Source: Geitlerinema sp. BBD 1991-9
GTDB lineage: Bacteria; Cyanobacteriota; Cyanobacteriia; Cyanobacteriales; Geitlerinemataceae
Length of the DNA stretch: 64,000 bases
Direction of reading: 5' to 3'
Assembly: GCA_001657325.1 (NCBI GenBank)
Contig: LWRO01000003.1
Location: forward strand, 162,082-226,081
Part shown: one piece after another, positions 52,601 through 61,700 of the stretch
Layout of the letters: every line of letters begins with the position of its first letter
Position numbering within the stretch: the first letter of the stretch is position 1
Position numbers and translations under genes: made by a program
Notes under the pieces: model-generated
Seen by the model: only the letters and a program-made list of their open reading frames with translations
What the model was told of the DNA's origin: nothing
The model's database searches: none

Positions 52601-55600
52601 CTTTCCTCCGCTGTCGATGTTTCTGACTTACTTCAAGATGACGGAAGCTTCACCCTATCTCCCGACAAGCTCGCCGAACTCAACGGAGAATCCCTAGCAG
52701 ATGGCGAACATACACTGTCACTGCAAGCTGCCGACGAATACGGTAACTTGTCTGGTGTTTTTGAAGTCACCTTCGTTCTCGATACGACCTCTCCTTCCCT
52801 GACGCTCGACTTCGGCGATAGCGTCGATAGCAACGGTGAAACGGAAGCCGAAACGGTCACGGTTGTCGGCGAGACGGAGCCAAACGGCAGCGTGCAGCTG
52901 CGCGAAACCGGAACGACGGTGACGGCTGACGCAACCGGTCACTTCGAGCTGACCGACGTAGCCCTTGACGTTGGAGACAATACACTAACCGTCGTCGTAA
53001 CTGACGTCGCCGGTAATGCAACCGAACAGCAACAAACCGTTACACGCTTAGACGTTCCCGATGACATCCTGTTAGAGGAGCGAGATGGCAATGTTGGTCT
53101 GTTTAACAATGTCTGGGAAGGAGACTTTGTCGTTCCTGAGACACCATCGGTTCTTTCGTTAGAACTAACCGATCTGAATTTCGACGTCAGCGACGGGACA
53201 TCGATGGCCGATGCCCTTGAAATCGCCATTGTTGACGAAACCGGGCAAACGTTAGTTCGGACGATCTCTCAAGGTCGCGATACGCTACTCAACCTAACGG
53301 AGAACCAACCCGTAACACTAGCTCCCGATGTCGAATTCGACGGTCGTATCGTTCGCGTGGCACTGTCAGATATCGAGCCGGGAACGACGGCAACCGTACA
53401 AGTGCGGTTAGTGAATAACGATAAGGATTTGGAGACAGCCGTTCGCTTTAAACCCTTCAAAATTGAAGCGGGAGAACTGACTGATAACGACCCAGTCGTT
53501 CCCATTGCACCGAGCGCTACAGACGCACCAACTCCTGAAGGAGAGTGGGTTGACGTATCTTCTAGCGTACGACCGAGCTATCGTACGATTTCATTCAACC
53601 GAGACGAGCGAACTCTCTTGGCTGACTTAGCCTTAGAGAATATTGGTAGTTATTGGTTTGACGCACCCTTGCGCGTCGGCGTGAAGAATTTCAGCGATCC
53701 GAGCGTTCGATTGCGGGGAACGGACGGCGTAACAGCGGAAGGCGTTCCTTATTACGACTTTAGTTCGTTGGTGACAGATGGAACGCTCAGTCCTGGGAAT
53801 ATTAGCGAGGCGGGGACTTTAGAGTTTTACAATCCCAACGGCGTGCAATTTGATGGAGAGCTGGTGGTGTGGAGTCAGCTCAACCGCAGTCCTCAGATTA
53901 CGAGCGACCCCGATACGGAGGCATTGCTCGGGAACTCTTACAATCCCTCGATCGTGGCTGAAGATCCTGATGGAGACGTATTGAGCTACGAACTCGTGGC
54001 GAGACCGTCGGGTATGGAAATTGACGCTCAGACGGGAGAAGTGACTTGGAATCCCGATACGGATGCTTTAGGGAATCACGACGTACGCGTGCGCGTTGGA
54101 GACGGTCGTGGGGGTGAAGCCGAGCAAGTGTTTGCACTGTCGGTGGTCGAGAACGTTCCCAACCGTCCGCCTGTGTTGACTTCAACTCCTATCGTCGATG
54201 CGAATGTCAATGGGGAATATCTCTATCAGGTTACGGCTACGGATGCGGATGGGGACGTTCTCGAGTACTCGCTCGTCGAGTTTCCTGAAGGTATGGAAAT
54301 CGACGCTCAGACGGGTGAAATTATTTGGACTCCTGGAGACGACGCGCTCGACTTTCAGTCTGTTGTCGTAAGTGTCGAAGACGGTCGTGACGGTGTAACG
54401 CAGCAAGTCTTTGATATCTTTGTGCGACCTGAGGCGGGTAATAACAGTCCGATCGTTCTGAGCGATCCGGTTACTCAACTGAACTTACTCGAGTTTCCTA
54501 ATCCCGCAACGGGGAATGTCGAGCCGACTCGCATTGACCTCGACCTCGCACCGGGAGAAGTAGCGACTGAGTCCATTTCGATTACACTTCCCGATTCTGA
54601 CCCTGTCGGTAAAGTCGATCTCGTTTTTGCTCTAGATATATCGGGTTCGAATCAAAGTGGCTCTGCCGATAATGACTTTACTTGGACTGCTGATATTGCA
54701 CGACAAGTTGAAGCAGCGTTACAAGAGCAAGGTATTGATGCTCGATATGCTCTAGTTGAGTTTGTTGAGTATGCAAATCATCAAGGCAACATCGGTCCTG
54801 GCTCGAACTTACATAACCTTCATTCCGGTGTTAAATACGAACTGTACAATTCGGATAATGTAAAAATTGAAAATTCGCCTCGTACTTATGAATATAGCCA
54901 AGAGCTACCTGACAGTTTTTTAGGAACGACGTTGCCAACTGATGGAACTTACATGCTGGTTGTTTCTGGAGAAGATGACGAGGGATCGGGGAACTACGGG
55001 TTCAAGGTTTTAGATATCGATCGTGAAACTCTACCACGATTTACTTCGATTCCTTCAACATCCGAGGTATTAAACTTCGATACTCCAATTGAAGGAACGC
55101 TGGAGAATCTTCAAGCACGGCGCGTTTTGAGTTTTGAAGGAACGAAAGGACAGCAAATTTATTACGACTCGCTTGTCGATTCTTCTCGGGGCGGTCAGAC
55201 CAATTTAGTCGATCCAGACGGACAGGTTATCTGGTCTAATTTTTCTTCACGAAATAGCCCAATTTTTACTTTAGAAAAAACTGGAAAATACTATGTAGAA
55301 CTTTTTGTTCCTGATTATAATAATAGCTCCAATGAGTATTCTTTTATATTACGGAATATCGAATCCGCAAACTCACTATCCTTCGACCGCGTTCAAAGTA
55401 TCCAACTACCTAATAGCCGCGAAGCTATTCTTTATAAATTTGAAGGAACCCCGGGAAAACAAGTCTTTTTTGAGAGTCTATCAGATTTAGGAAATTCAGG
55501 GAATTGGACTGTTTACTCGCATCAAGGAGAAGCAATCGCTACAGGCAATTTAAGCACGGATATTCAAGCAACTTTAAATCGAGATGGAACTTACGCTCTT

Positions 55601-58600
55601 GTTATTGAGAATAAAAGCGATACCGAGCTTGATTTTGAATTTCAAAGTAATTGGCGTCCTGCTAGATCGATTACTTGGGGAGAATCAGTATTAGGAGAAA
55701 TATCTGATTTAGTTGATATTGAAGATGTTAATATTTATACTTTTGAGGCAAATCAAGGAAGTCAATTAATATTAGATTCTCTTCAAAATAAGTCTTACTT
55801 AAAATATGATATTTTAACTCCTAGTGGAACTCAGCTTTCAGGAAAGAGTTTGTCTGATATCGAATCTGCACCGCTAACGTTACCTGAAGACGGTACTTAT
55901 CAAATTCAAATTCGTCAAAATTACGGATCGAGTCGACCAGGAATTTATGAATTTCGATTGCTCAATCCTGCTGAAAATGCATTACTGATAAACGAACAAC
56001 TCGATCTAAATTTTGAATCGGGACGGGAATCTTTTGCTTATCAGTTTGAAGGAGAAGCCGGACAGACATTTACATTTGATTCGATTTTAGCTAATCCCGG
56101 TATATCTGGCTCTAATAGCCGATGGAATTTGTATAGCCAAAATCATCAAAATATTGTTGAAAGTTGGAATAAATTAACATCCGATCGAGAAATTATTTTA
56201 CCTGTAGATGGTTTTTATACTTTAGTTTTATCAGGACGTTCGGATACTGAATTTAATTATCAATTTCAAACAGAAATAGCAGAACTTAATACTTTTGACT
56301 TGAATATTAACGAGCCAATTGATGGCAAAATCGAAAAAATTGGCGAACGAGATGTTTTTAAATTTAATGGAATTCCTGGAAAAATAGTTTATTACGATGC
56401 TCTTCTGGACAACACCAATGAGATTGACTATAAAATTATTTCTCCTAACGGAACAATCATCAAAGCAAAAGATAGTCCCAGCGATAGCAATCTTTTAACG
56501 CTGCAAGAACGGGGAGAATATAAAATTGTTTTAGATGGTGAAACTGCGCGATCGGGAAACTACCAATTTCAATTCCTCGATTTGCTTCAAAATGTACCAC
56601 TCAGTTTAGAAACTAACTACGACCTTCAATTTTCTCTAGGGAAAGATACAAAAATTTATACGATCGAAGGAAAACGAGGGCAAACTTTAGAGTTTGATAC
56701 GGAAAACTCCCACGCGACCAACTGGCAGCTTTACAGTTCTAACGGACTTCATGTTTTAGGCAAAAATAACGGGGTTTATCAAGATTTTCAAGTTACTTTC
56801 GATCGAGATGGAATTTATCCGCTCGTCATTCAAAACCAACGAGATTCGTCAATTGAATTAAAATTCAACGTGCGAGAAGTCTCGACGAGCGATCCCGTCC
56901 CCGATCCAACTCGTCCCGATTTAGAGTCGCTCGAGATGGATCGTCCGATATCGGTTCATCTCACCCCCGATAAACCAGAACGAGAATATCGTTTTGAAGG
57001 CGATGCGGGACAACGATTATTTTTCGATACGTCTTTAACGTCAGGTGGACTGTATTGGTCTGTCTTCGATTCGACTGGCACGCAATACCAGCGTCGAAAT
57101 TTACGGGAAGATTTCGATCTGATTTTACCGGCTGACGACACCTATGTTTTAAAACTGCAAAGTCGGTCTAACGAAATCTTAAACTATGAGTTTCAAGTCG
57201 TCACCCCTGAAACGCGCCGACAACCTCTTGATTTTGCCATTCCTGTCTCGAACGAACTCGACGAACTCGGAACGCAACATATTTATACCTTTAGTGGAAG
57301 TGCCGGACAACAAGTTTATTTCGACTTTTTAACGTCAGAACTCGATCGTTCTCAATTCAAGTCCCAGTTGGTTAGTCCTAGTGGTACTGAAATTCTGATT
57401 AACACTTCACAGACCTACGATCCTATTTGGCAGCAGCCGATTGAATTAAAAGAAAGTGGCACTTATCGATCGATCGTAGAGTCTGAATATGCTGAAACGG
57501 GAAGCTATCAATTTCAACTTTTGGATGCGGCGGCCGAAGACCCTGTTGCTTGGGGAGAATCTATTGACGATCGATTTCAATCCAGACAGGAATCTGCTAT
57601 TTATCAATTCGACGGCAAGGCTGGACAGAATATTCAAGTCGTTCCCAGCTCTGACTTTACTTTCGGCAATGTCGATCTGTTTGCTCGAGTCACTTCAGGT
57701 ATTACAAGTAGTCCTCCGGGTTTTGTTACAGAGTTAGAAGACGGCTATCAAGCCATTGCTAAAGCACTCAGTGCTGAATTTCGGCCGGATGCTGCTGTTG
57801 GCCTCGTTCTCCTCACTGACGAACGACGCGATGCGATCGATCGAACGTTACACTTTGGTAACGTTCTCGACGCACTGCTCGAGCGAAACGTTGCGCTAAC
57901 TTCAGCGCTCGAAGTGAAGTTCCTAGACAATAGCGGTAATGCAGCTTTAGGAATCGATGCCGATGGGTTGGCATATGTTGCGGATGGAAGTGGTGGTTAC
58001 ACCCGCATCGATGGCAGCGAGTTTACACCACAAGGCTACTATCCGGATGCGAAAGAGACTTTAATCGATTTAACTTGGGCAGCTGAGGGGACAGTTTGGG
58101 ATATTGATAAGCTACGGGATGAAAGCGATTTAGGTGTATCGTTTGCTAATGCATTCGTCGATCGACAAGTCGACGCTTTACAGGAACGCTTTGTCCTCGA
58201 TGTCGTTTCCTCAAAAACAGGCGTTCCGTTTGCTAATGCTACGGGAGTTCTATCAGATCTGAAGCCCGGTGAAACCGCTGCGTTCGATGTCGACTTCTCC
58301 GGTGACAGTCGCTCTCATCGCTTTGATTTACTGCTAACGCAACCGGAAACCAACCGAATTTTAGGCTCGGTACCCGTTTCCATCAATGCCAATACCGTTT
58401 ACTTCTATCCAGTGAACGCGATCGATCCTGACGGCGATACGCTCAGCTACCGCTTGGCAGATGCTCCAGATGGGGCGAGTATCGATGCAGAAACGGGCCT
58501 TGTCAACTGGACGCCGTCGGAATCGGGGACTTATCGCTTTGCTGTTGAAGTCAGCGACGGACGAGGTGGACGTACCGTTCAAGATTACGACCTTCACGTC

Positions 58601-58774
58601 AGTGTCGGTGAAGAAAACACTGCACCGACGATTGTTTCAGATGCGCCGAACGAGGCAACGGTCGGCGCAACTTATACCTATACGGTCGAAGCCGAAGACG
58701 CGGCGATCGACTGCGCTTTTTCCTCGACGACGCACCGGATGGCGCTCGTATCGATCGCGATACGGGTCGTTTGA
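49613..58774 (+). CDS. Giant multidomain surface protein, first part (DUF4114, Ig-like repeats, split vWA, PPC repeats)
   Basis: 3053 codons from a GTG at 49613; the start is uncertain and no signal peptide is visible. Order: DUF4114 (about 180-300, with ASDRDYNDIVFRFRG); four repeats of about 205 residues from 335 to 1150, each with ISGTV, DGSF, GNLSE, LTLDR/LTLDT and NELTVVVTDxAGN motifs; a linker; two cadherin/He_PIG-type repeats with GMEIDAQTGEVxWxP; vWA N-half with FALDISGSNQSGS (MIDAS, about 1674); about 9-10 PPC-like repeats (about 1730-2676, for example FEGTPGKQVFFESL); vWA C-half (AVGLVLLTDERRDAI); more He_PIG repeats. A frameshift near 58,700 ends this frame with 25 aberrant residues. 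Likely an extracellular calcium-binding adhesin. Confidence 0.85.
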   Translation: MRYSLQFGVSPGRTILTSQSFGEFSFVQLESDGTLHNPFELEVFKTNLESTNRELYYPSGGHDSSFEGSVLLLDLENQIEVNLPQPFQPGEIDFLTGSKIVEEPVIRYYPPDPLASTPPSIFESGTFVVGESGQVSVDYVFDGGYYQGELAVFSLMGMEEFDPDSKDFIREAARRSLSGTSLGHVVIADRHEGARVDGQLLGEPRNWNRGQYVGVKTFEMTPGDRFGVMLVPNGAVSEVYKRPGIGGNRKPLFSMATANPEDAFHVGQVADVTGDGRAFAIEDQRADRASDRDYNDIVFRFRGATGDALSIDELIDPELDWRDSDLGRIILEPDTPNRPQVSVTFDDTGLSNNDGITAQIAIAGSVSDSDRLSRLWANVEGFDPVEITDWLQSDGTFEIDRDRFVELLDGTSLVDSDYTLVFQTEDIAGNVSDLTELSLTLDRTEPTAIFGLSPDSDTPPPDDGATELAVVTLSGQTEAGSRIVMSGTTREVLADSTGYFEFTDVELELGENVLAIEVTDPAGNQGQLTQTLVRLTPNDPDIDPPLVAVQLTDDTGTASGVTSNPGVSGTVSDSSSISQFVVRLDGQTTPANAIDYLEADGSFALDRAALEALFGPLPDGTRQLHFQAVDEHGNLSETTTLSFTLDTTVPALVFGLDPNSDTPPTGDNITEADIVTLVGTTEAGATVTFQGNSVTADINGQFSVENVALDLGENHLNLQVVDGAGNAQSIGQTILREDATVPDTTPPVISASLANDTGTSASDGLTSNPAISGTVIDTSAISGFVVGFATDRLIDISDALSPDGQFALDKTRLEAIFGTSIPDGSHTLYLQAVDERGNLSELFSLGFTLDTAQPGLTIGLDPAFDTLPTGDGQTAFETVTLVGSTDAGARVELLETGRTTVADDNGHFTLTDIALVLGDNELTVVSTDTAGNSKTLKQTLTRVEPLPIDEDPPAISAQLANDTGRSGTDATTTDPTISGSVADISEIDYLLADLDGLSSAVDVSDLLQDDGSFTLSPDKLAELNGESLADGEHTLSLQAADEYGNLSGVFEVTFVLDTTSPSLTLDFGDSVDSNGETEAETVTVVGETEPNGSVQLRETGTTVTADATGHFELTDVALDVGDNTLTVVVTDVAGNATEQQQTVTRLDVPDDILLEERDGNVGLFNNVWEGDFVVPETPSVLSLELTDLNFDVSDGTSMADALEIAIVDETGQTLVRTISQGRDTLLNLTENQPVTLAPDVEFDGRIVRVALSDIEPGTTATVQVRLVNNDKDLETAVRFKPFKIEAGELTDNDPVVPIAPSATDAPTPEGEWVDVSSSVRPSYRTISFNRDERTLLADLALENIGSYWFDAPLRVGVKNFSDPSVRLRGTDGVTAEGVPYYDFSSLVTDGTLSPGNISEAGTLEFYNPNGVQFDGELVVWSQLNRSPQITSDPDTEALLGNSYNPSIVAEDPDGDVLSYELVARPSGMEIDAQTGEVTWNPDTDALGNHDVRVRVGDGRGGEAEQVFALSVVENVPNRPPVLTSTPIVDANVNGEYLYQVTATDADGDVLEYSLVEFPEGMEIDAQTGEIIWTPGDDALDFQSVVVSVEDGRDGVTQQVFDIFVRPEAGNNSPIVLSDPVTQLNLLEFPNPATGNVEPTRIDLDLAPGEVATESISITLPDSDPVGKVDLVFALDISGSNQSGSADNDFTWTADIARQVEAALQEQGIDARYALVEFVEYANHQGNIGPGSNLHNLHSGVKYELYNSDNVKIENSPRTYEYSQELPDSFLGTTLPTDGTYMLVVSGEDDEGSGNYGFKVLDIDRETLPRFTSIPSTSEVLNFDTPIEGTLENLQARRVLSFEGTKGQQIYYDSLVDSSRGGQTNLVDPDGQVIWSNFSSRNSPIFTLEKTGKYYVELFVPDYNNSSNEYSFILRNIESANSLSFDRVQSIQLPNSREAILYKFEGTPGKQVFFESLSDLGNSGNWTVYSHQGEAIATGNLSTDIQATLNRDGTYALVIENKSDTELDFEFQSNWRPARSITWGESVLGEISDLVDIEDVNIYTFEANQGSQLILDSLQNKSYLKYDILTPSGTQLSGKSLSDIESAPLTLPEDGTYQIQIRQNYGSSRPGIYEFRLLNPAENALLINEQLDLNFESGRESFAYQFEGEAGQTFTFDSILANPGISGSNSRWNLYSQNHQNIVESWNKLTSDREIILPVDGFYTLVLSGRSDTEFNYQFQTEIAELNTFDLNINEPIDGKIEKIGERDVFKFNGIPGKIVYYDALLDNTNEIDYKIISPNGTIIKAKDSPSDSNLLTLQERGEYKIVLDGETARSGNYQFQFLDLLQNVPLSLETNYDLQFSLGKDTKIYTIEGKRGQTLEFDTENSHATNWQLYSSNGLHVLGKNNGVYQDFQVTFDRDGIYPLVIQNQRDSSIELKFNVREVSTSDPVPDPTRPDLESLEMDRPISVHLTPDKPEREYRFEGDAGQRLFFDTSLTSGGLYWSVFDSTGTQYQRRNLREDFDLILPADDTYVLKLQSRSNEILNYEFQVVTPETRRQPLDFAIPVSNELDELGTQHIYTFSGSAGQQVYFDFLTSELDRSQFKSQLVSPSGTEILINTSQTYDPIWQQPIELKESGTYRSIVESEYAETGSYQFQLLDAAAEDPVAWGESIDDRFQSRQESAIYQFDGKAGQNIQVVPSSDFTFGNVDLFARVTSGITSSPPGFVTELEDGYQAIAKALSAEFRPDAAVGLVLLTDERRDAIDRTLHFGNVLDALLERNVALTSALEVKFLDNSGNAALGIDADGLAYVADGSGGYTRIDGSEFTPQGYYPDAKETLIDLTWAAEGTVWDIDKLRDESDLGVSFANAFVDRQVDALQERFVLDVVSSKTGVPFANATGVLSDLKPGETAAFDVDFSGDSRSHRFDLLLTQPETNRILGSVPVSINANTVYFYPVNAIDPDGDTLSYRLADAPDGASIDAETGLVNWTPSESGTYRFAVEVSDGRGGRTVQDYDLHVSVGEENTAPTIVSDAPNEATVGATYTYTVEAEDAAIDCAFSSTTHRMALVSIAIRVV

Positions 58775-61700
58775 CTTGGACGCCAGAAATAGAAAACGAT
58801 ACACCCGTTTTGTTGACCGTGCGCGTTATCGACGGACGGGGTGGAGAAGCCGTCAGTACGTTTGAGGTGACTGTTGCGCCAGAAGCCCCCAATCAAGCGC
58901 CTCAATTTGAATCCGACCCCCTCACCGTCGCGCGAGTTGGAGAATCCTATCGTTACGAAGCCGTTGCACGAGACCCCGATGCCGACGGGCTGAACTACGA
59001 ATTGGTCGTGAAACCGCGTGGGATGACCGTCAATGCAGAAACCGGTGTGGTGGTATGGGAACCCACGGTTGACGATGTTGGGGTTGAGACGGCGATTCTG
59101 CGGGTGGAAGACGGACGCGGAGGTATCGATTTACAACCGTTTGAGATGGCTACGGTCGCCGACGATCGACCGCTGATTTATTCAGAGCCGATTTCTGAAG
59201 CGGTCGAGGGGATTCCTTACGCTTATCGGGTTCGAGCCATCGAAGCGAACGGCGAGTCGTTATCCTACAGTCTCGACAACGCCCCGTCGGGTATGACCGT
59301 GGACGACAAGGGTTGGTTGTCTTGGAACGCTCCCGAAACGGGTGTCTATTCTGAGATTGCGCTGACCGTTCGCGACGAGAACGGACAGGTGACGACACAA
59401 ATCTTCGATTTAAACGTTCTGGCTGCTGCTGAAAATAACGAACCCGAAATTCTCTCGTCGCCTCGCCTGACAACTCGTGCGGGTAGTCCTTATGCCTATC
59501 GCCTGGAAGCCAGCGATGCGGATGGAGACCGTTTGACTTATCGTCTGGTTGAAGGACCTTCGGCAGCGAATCTCGAAGCCGAGACGGGTTGGTTCTCTTG
59601 GCAACCCTCTGCTGGCGATCTAGGAACCCATACGGTTGCTATTGAAGTGAGCGACGGTCGTAGTGGTAGCGACCTTCAGTCTTTTGAACTCGATGTGACC
59701 TCGAGCGCGACGAACGTAGCACCGACGATCGTTTCAGAACCCGTTGTTTCGGCTGTTATGGATCGTCCGTATCGCTATGACTTAAAGGCAGAAGACCCCG
59801 ATGGCGATCCGTTCCTGTGGGAATTGGTTGAAGGGGGCGCGGGTATGGCACTCGATGCGCAAACGGGAACGCTTCTGTGGATGCCCAATGCCGAACAAAT
59901 GGGTGAAGCAGATGTCGTCGTTCGCGTTACGGACGTGCAGGGTGCAACTCGCGAACAGTCCTTTACGGTTACGGTACGCGGTACGAATCGATCGCCTCAA
60001 TTTACCTCGGTTCCCCTGACATTCGGGGCGCGAGATGTTGACTACACTCATACGGTTGCCGCCGAAGACCCCGATGGCGATGCTGTTGCGTACCGTCTGG
60101 AAACGGCTCCCGATGGAATGGCGATCGATCCGTTGACGGGCGAACTGTCGTGGTCGGCTCCTCAAGACGGTACTCATGGCGTGACGGTCGTTGTTGAAGA
60201 TGCGTACGGTGGCGTTGCCGAACAGTCTTTTGAGTTAGAGGTTCGCCCAGCCGCTCCGAATCAGGCTCCTAACGTCGTTTCAGACCCGGTTGCTGTGGCT
60301 GATGTTAAAGCTCCCTATCGTTACGAGGTCGAAGCCATCGATGCTGACGGCGATGCGCTGAACTACCAACTCCTCGAAGCACCCGACGGGATGGAAATCG
60401 ACGCGCTCACGGGTGAAGTTCTTTGGGAAATGCCGGTGGCGGGAACTTATGACGTTGCGGTCGGTGCGAACGACGGACGTTTGGGGGGCGCACAGCGCTT
60501 TACTTTAACCGTTGTCGATAACTCACCCCCTCGGTTTACGTCCGAACCGATCGCCACAGCAGTCGTCGGCGGTGATTACAGCTATACCGTCGAAGCTTTG
60601 GATATCGATGGCGACGCGCTCTCGTATCAGTTAACCGAAGCCCCAGAGGGAATGAGTCTCGATCGCTTCGGTCGGGTGCAGTGGCAAGCGACGGACGAGG
60701 GCAGTTTCCCCGTCGAAGTTACCGTCACCGATCGCTTTGGGGCGACCGACGTTCAGTCCTATCAACTCCAAGCGATCGGAGATACGGCGTTACCCGAAGT
60801 CGAACTGTTCCAAAGTTCCGAATCGGCCACCGTCGGAGAGTCCGTCGCCTTTATCGTTTCCGCCACCGACGATACGGGTATCTCTTCGCTGGGATTGACG
60901 ATCGATGGAGAAGCGATCGCCCTCGATCCCAACGGACGAACTCGCCTCGACTTTAACGAAAGTGGAACCTACACCATCGAAGCGATCGCCACCGATCGCT
61001 CGGGCAAACAGGCAACTGTCGCCATCGACTTCCCCGTCTACAATGCTGGAAACGGCATGGCTCCGACCGTATCTCTGGCCACCGACTTCGGTGAAGGTCT
61101 CGTCACCGAAGCCACAGACCTCGTCGGAACCGTTGACGATGTCGATCTCGATTACTACACCCTCGCCGTTGCCCCCGTTTCGGGAGGGGAGTTCGTTGAA
61201 TTTTTCCGCGACGACGATCCGAATCCCATTGAAAACGGACTTCTCGGCGCGATCGATCCGGCAACCCTCATCAACGACAGCTATCGCCTGCGACTCACCG
61301 CCGTCGACTTAGAAGGGAACTCTGCCTTTACCGACGAAACCGTTCACATCGGCGGAAAATTTAAGCTAGGACATCTGGAACTGTCCTATACAGACTGGTT
61401 CGATACCCTCGACGGCGTGCCAGTCAAAATTACCCGGTCTTACGACAGTCGCCTCGCCAACGCCACCGAACGACTGGGGTACGGTTGGCGGCTCGAGATG
61501 CTCGATACGGACTTGCGGACCAGTTTGCCACCGGACGACGTCTTTAACGAACTCGGTCGTCCCACCATTGCCTTTGAAGAAGGAACGCGCGTCTACGTCA
61601 CGACTCCCGACGGAAAACGCGAAAGCTTTACCTTCGAGCCGCGTCCCGACTTCATCAATTCTTATTTGAAGGTGAGCGCTCCTCCGCAATCCCCCGATCC

